Part shown: in pieces, positions 5,576 through 6,899 of the stretch | Layout of the letters: each line of letters begins with the position of its first letter | Position numbering within the stretch: the first letter of the stretch is position 1 | Assembly: GCA_934179885.1 (NCBI GenBank) | Contig: CAKPQY010000039.1 | Span: 1-6,899, forward strand | Length of the DNA stretch: 6,899 nt | Direction of reading: 5' to 3' | DNA from: an uncultured Clostridia bacterium | Lineage (GTDB): Bacteria; Bacillota; Clostridia; TANB77; CAG-508 | Program-made: the position numbers and the translations under genes | The notes under the pieces: generated by a model | Seen by the model: only the letters and a program-made list of their open reading frames with translations | Database searches by the model: none | Told to the model about the DNA's origin: nothing

Positions 5576-6529
5576 CCTTAACACTTTTTTTACTTCATTT
5601 AATACTTTTTGTTTTACTTGTTCAATATTACCTTGAACAACAGCTCCAGCAGCCTTTTCATGTCCGCCTCCGCCAAACATTAAGCATACATCTGAAACAT
5701 TAATATAGTCATTAGAACGCATTGATACTTTATAAGTATTTTCATCATCATCTTTTTGTCTAATAAATATCGAAACCTCTACGCCTTCAACATCTCTACC
5801 TATTTCGACTAACCCTTCATGGTCTCCAATTCCGGCATTTACTTCTTCTAAATCTTTATTTGTTATGTATGTAAATGTAACTTTTCCATCTTCTAAAAAT
5901 TCCATTCTGTCTATTGTTCTTTTCATTAATTCAAAATTTGCTTTTGTTTTTGTTTCTAGAACTCTTTTATATATGTCTGATACATTTACTCCTTTTTGTA
6001 ATAAATCTGCTGTAAATTCGAATGTTTCTGGAGTTACGCCTGAATATCTAAATCCACCTGTATCTGTTATTATTCCTGTCAATATACATGTTCCTAGTTC
6101 CTTGTCTATATTAATGTTAAAATATTGGAACATTCCTATTAATATTTGACAACATGCTGGTGCAACTGGATTTACAAAATTAATATCTCCATACATTTTA
6201 TTACTTCCATGATGGTCTATTACAATAGTTTGTTTTGCTTTTTCAAAGTATTCACTTCCAACTAATCTTTTAAAATCAGCACAGTCTAATGCAATTGCTA
6301 AATCATATTTTTCTACTTCTGATTCTTGTTTTATTTCTTCTCTACCTGGTAGAAAATCAAATATTTTTGGAACTTCTCTAATTATTACATCTGCATTTTT
6401 ACCTAGTTGTTTTAATGCTACTTTCATAGCTAAACAACTTCCTATTGCATCTCCATCTGGTGTTTCATGTGCTAATATTACTATTGTTTCAGCTTTTTTT
6501 ATTTCTTCTAATATATTATCTAAAGTCAT
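5573..6529 (-). CDS. nrnA: DHH/DHHA1 phosphoesterase, NrnA-type oligoribonuclease / pAp phosphatase
   Basis: Bacillota NrnA degrades very short RNAs and dephosphorylates pAp in the cytoplasm. The 318-residue protein has the full DHH metal site: AHETPDGDAIGS at 20-31 (H21, D25, D27), DCADF at 82-86 (D82), DHHGSN at 105-110 (the name-giving DHH) and TDTGGFRYSG at 155-164 (D156). A linker leads to the DHHA1 substrate domain, with MRSND at 270-274 and GGGGHEKAAG at 286-295. Length and motif order match the family. The ATG at 6529 has AAAGGG 6 nt upstream. It sits between rbfA and truB, the usual place. The stop codon TAG is the first of four in-frame TAGs made by the adjoining repeat. Biochemical preference (nanoRNA, pAp or cyclic dinucleotide product) cannot be told from sequence. 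Confidence 0.95.
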   Translation of the reverse strand: MTLDNILEEIKKAETIVILAHETPDGDAIGSCLAMKVALKQLGKNADVIIREVPKIFDFLPGREEIKQESEVEKYDLAIALDCADFKRLVGSEYFEKAKQTIVIDHHGSNKMYGDINFVNPVAPACCQILIGMFQYFNINIDKELGTCILTGIITDTGGFRYSGVTPETFEFTADLLQKGVNVSDIYKRVLETKTKANFELMKRTIDRMEFLEDGKVTFTYITNKDLEEVNAGIGDHEGLVEIGRDVEGVEVSIFIRQKDDDENTYKVSMRSNDYINVSDVCLMFGGGGHEKAAGAVVQGNIEQVKQKVLNEVKKVLR

Positions 6530-6535
6530 ATTTTT

Positions 6536-6541
6536 CCCTTT
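6536..6541 (-). promoter_or_regulatory. Ribosome binding site of nrnA
   Basis: AAAGGG on the minus strand, 6 nt before the ATG at 6529. It lies a few bases beyond the end of the heptamer array. Confidence 0.6.
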
Positions 6542-6548
6542 CTTTTTG

Positions 6549-6590
6549 GAAGTTGGAGGTTTGAAGTTAGAAGTTGAAAGTTGAAAGTTT
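6549..6590. repeat. Heptamer tandem array, six units (copy A)
   Basis: Plus-strand units without gaps: GAAGTTG, GAGGTTT, GAAGTTA, GAAGTTG, AAAGTTG and AAAGTTT. The consensus RARGTTR is the same family as the array before truB. It occupies the 5' leader of nrnA. Confidence 0.88.
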
Positions 6591-6599
6591 TATATATTC

Positions 6600-6646
6600 T
6601 ACTTCACCAACCTCTACTTCACTAATTTCTATTTCACCAACCTCTA
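6600..6646. repeat. 15-mer tandem array, three units, starting in the rbfA stop (copy A)
   Basis: Plus-strand units TACTTCACCAACCTC (6600-6614), TACTTCACTAATTTC (6615-6629) and TATTTCACCAACCTC (6630-6644), followed by TA. The rbfA stop codon (6644-6646) overlaps the array edge in the same phase as at nrnA. A 9-nt spacer (TATATATTC) separates it from the heptamers. Confidence 0.88.
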
Positions 6647-6899
6647 TTTTTCTTCATTTGGCAATATTTCTTTAAGTATAGAATCTATTTTTGCTCCATA
6701 TTCCATAGAATCATCTATTTCAAATACTAATTCTGGTGTATTTCTTAAATTTATTCTTTTTGCTAATTCTGTTCTTATAAATCCAGATGATTTCTTTAAA
6801 CCTTCCATTGTTTCTTTTATATTTTTAGAATTTAAAATACTTACATAAACTTTTGCATATTTTAAATCTGGTGTTACTTTTACCTTTGTAACACTTATC
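6644..6899 (-). CDS. rbfA: Ribosome-binding factor A, C-terminal 84 residues (5' end beyond window)
   Basis: RbfA binds the 30S subunit and assists late maturation of the 16S rRNA 5' end and cold adaptation. The open frame enters from the right edge and ends at TAG (6644-6646). The visible 84 residues cover most of the KH-like fold: ISVTKVKVTPDLKYAKVYVS (1-20 of the fragment), KKSSGFIRTELAKRINLRN (35-53) and TPELVFEIDDSMEYGAKID (54-72). This fits the family pattern of PDLxxAxVYVS, GFIRxELxxR, TPELxFxxDxSxEyGxxI. About 30-40 N-terminal residues are missing. It lies directly upstream of nrnA, as in many Bacillota, where infB usually precedes it. Confidence 0.95.
   Translation of the reverse strand, partial: ISVTKVKVTPDLKYAKVYVSILNSKNIKETMEGLKKSSGFIRTELAKRINLRNTPELVFEIDDSMEYGAKIDSILKEILPNEEK

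Noticed and set aside
5278..5703. Plus-strand open frame running through repeat B with LEVRSWRLEVR- and TSISLTSTS-like segments
   Set aside because: It is mostly antisense of truB and nrnA joined by the repeats, with no domain and no ribosome site. The repetitive peptide only mirrors the DNA repeat.
5865..6149. Plus-strand open frame of 94 codons
   Set aside because: It lies wholly within nrnA on the other strand, with no motif or ribosome site.
6599..6646. TAG used as a sense codon in this organism
   Set aside because: rbfA and nrnA end at their first TAG at normal family length, and no TAG interrupts a recognised gene. The ladder is better explained by the repeat period.

Overview
The window is strongly AT-rich and every credible gene lies on the minus strand. 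Classic Shine-Dalgarno sequences (AGGAGG, GAGAGG, GGGGAG) and the gene order rbfA - nrnA - truB point to a low-GC Bacillota, most likely a Clostridia-like anaerobe. The bifunctional penicillin-binding protein shows that it makes peptidoglycan. The taxonomic call is inference from composition, gene order and protein sequence only.

In the direction of transcription (high to low coordinates) the layout is: the 3' part of rbfA (ribosome-binding factor A, cut by the right edge); a composite repeat; nrnA (DHH/DHHA1 nano-RNase/pAp phosphatase); a second composite repeat of the same design; truB (tRNA pseudouridine-55 synthase); a 14-bp hairpin; two small overlapping unrecognised genes that may be one gene split by a frameshift; a short leader with a possible promoter; a class A PBP (GT51 glycosyltransferase plus transpeptidase) with a Cys-rich and Asn/Thr-rich C-terminus; a hairpin spacer; and the first 327 codons of cysS (cysteinyl-tRNA synthetase, cut by the left edge).

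rbfA, nrnA and truB form the familiar translation/RNA cluster that follows infB in Bacillota: 30S maturation, oligonucleotide turnover and tRNA T-loop modification. The PBP and cysS downstream look like housekeeping neighbours. The spacer before the PBP has its own strong ribosome site and a -10-like element, so a new transcription unit may start there.

The most unusual content lies in the two intergenic spacers at 5476-5575 and 6549-6646. Each has three 15-bp tandem units (minus strand GARGTTRGTGAARTA-like) that begin exactly in the stop codon of the upstream gene. A short AT-rich spacer follows, then an array of 7-bp units that are the inverted complement of the first half of the 15-mer. 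The arrays can pair with each other, place four in-frame TAG codons 15 nt apart after each gene, and in the truB leader offer mutually exclusive pairings, one of which covers the truB ribosome site. A second candidate control device is the hairpin at 4541-4575, whose 3' arm contains the ribosome site of the first orphan gene. No mobile element, CRISPR array, tRNA or rRNA was seen, and no gene-free stretch exceeds about 115 bases.
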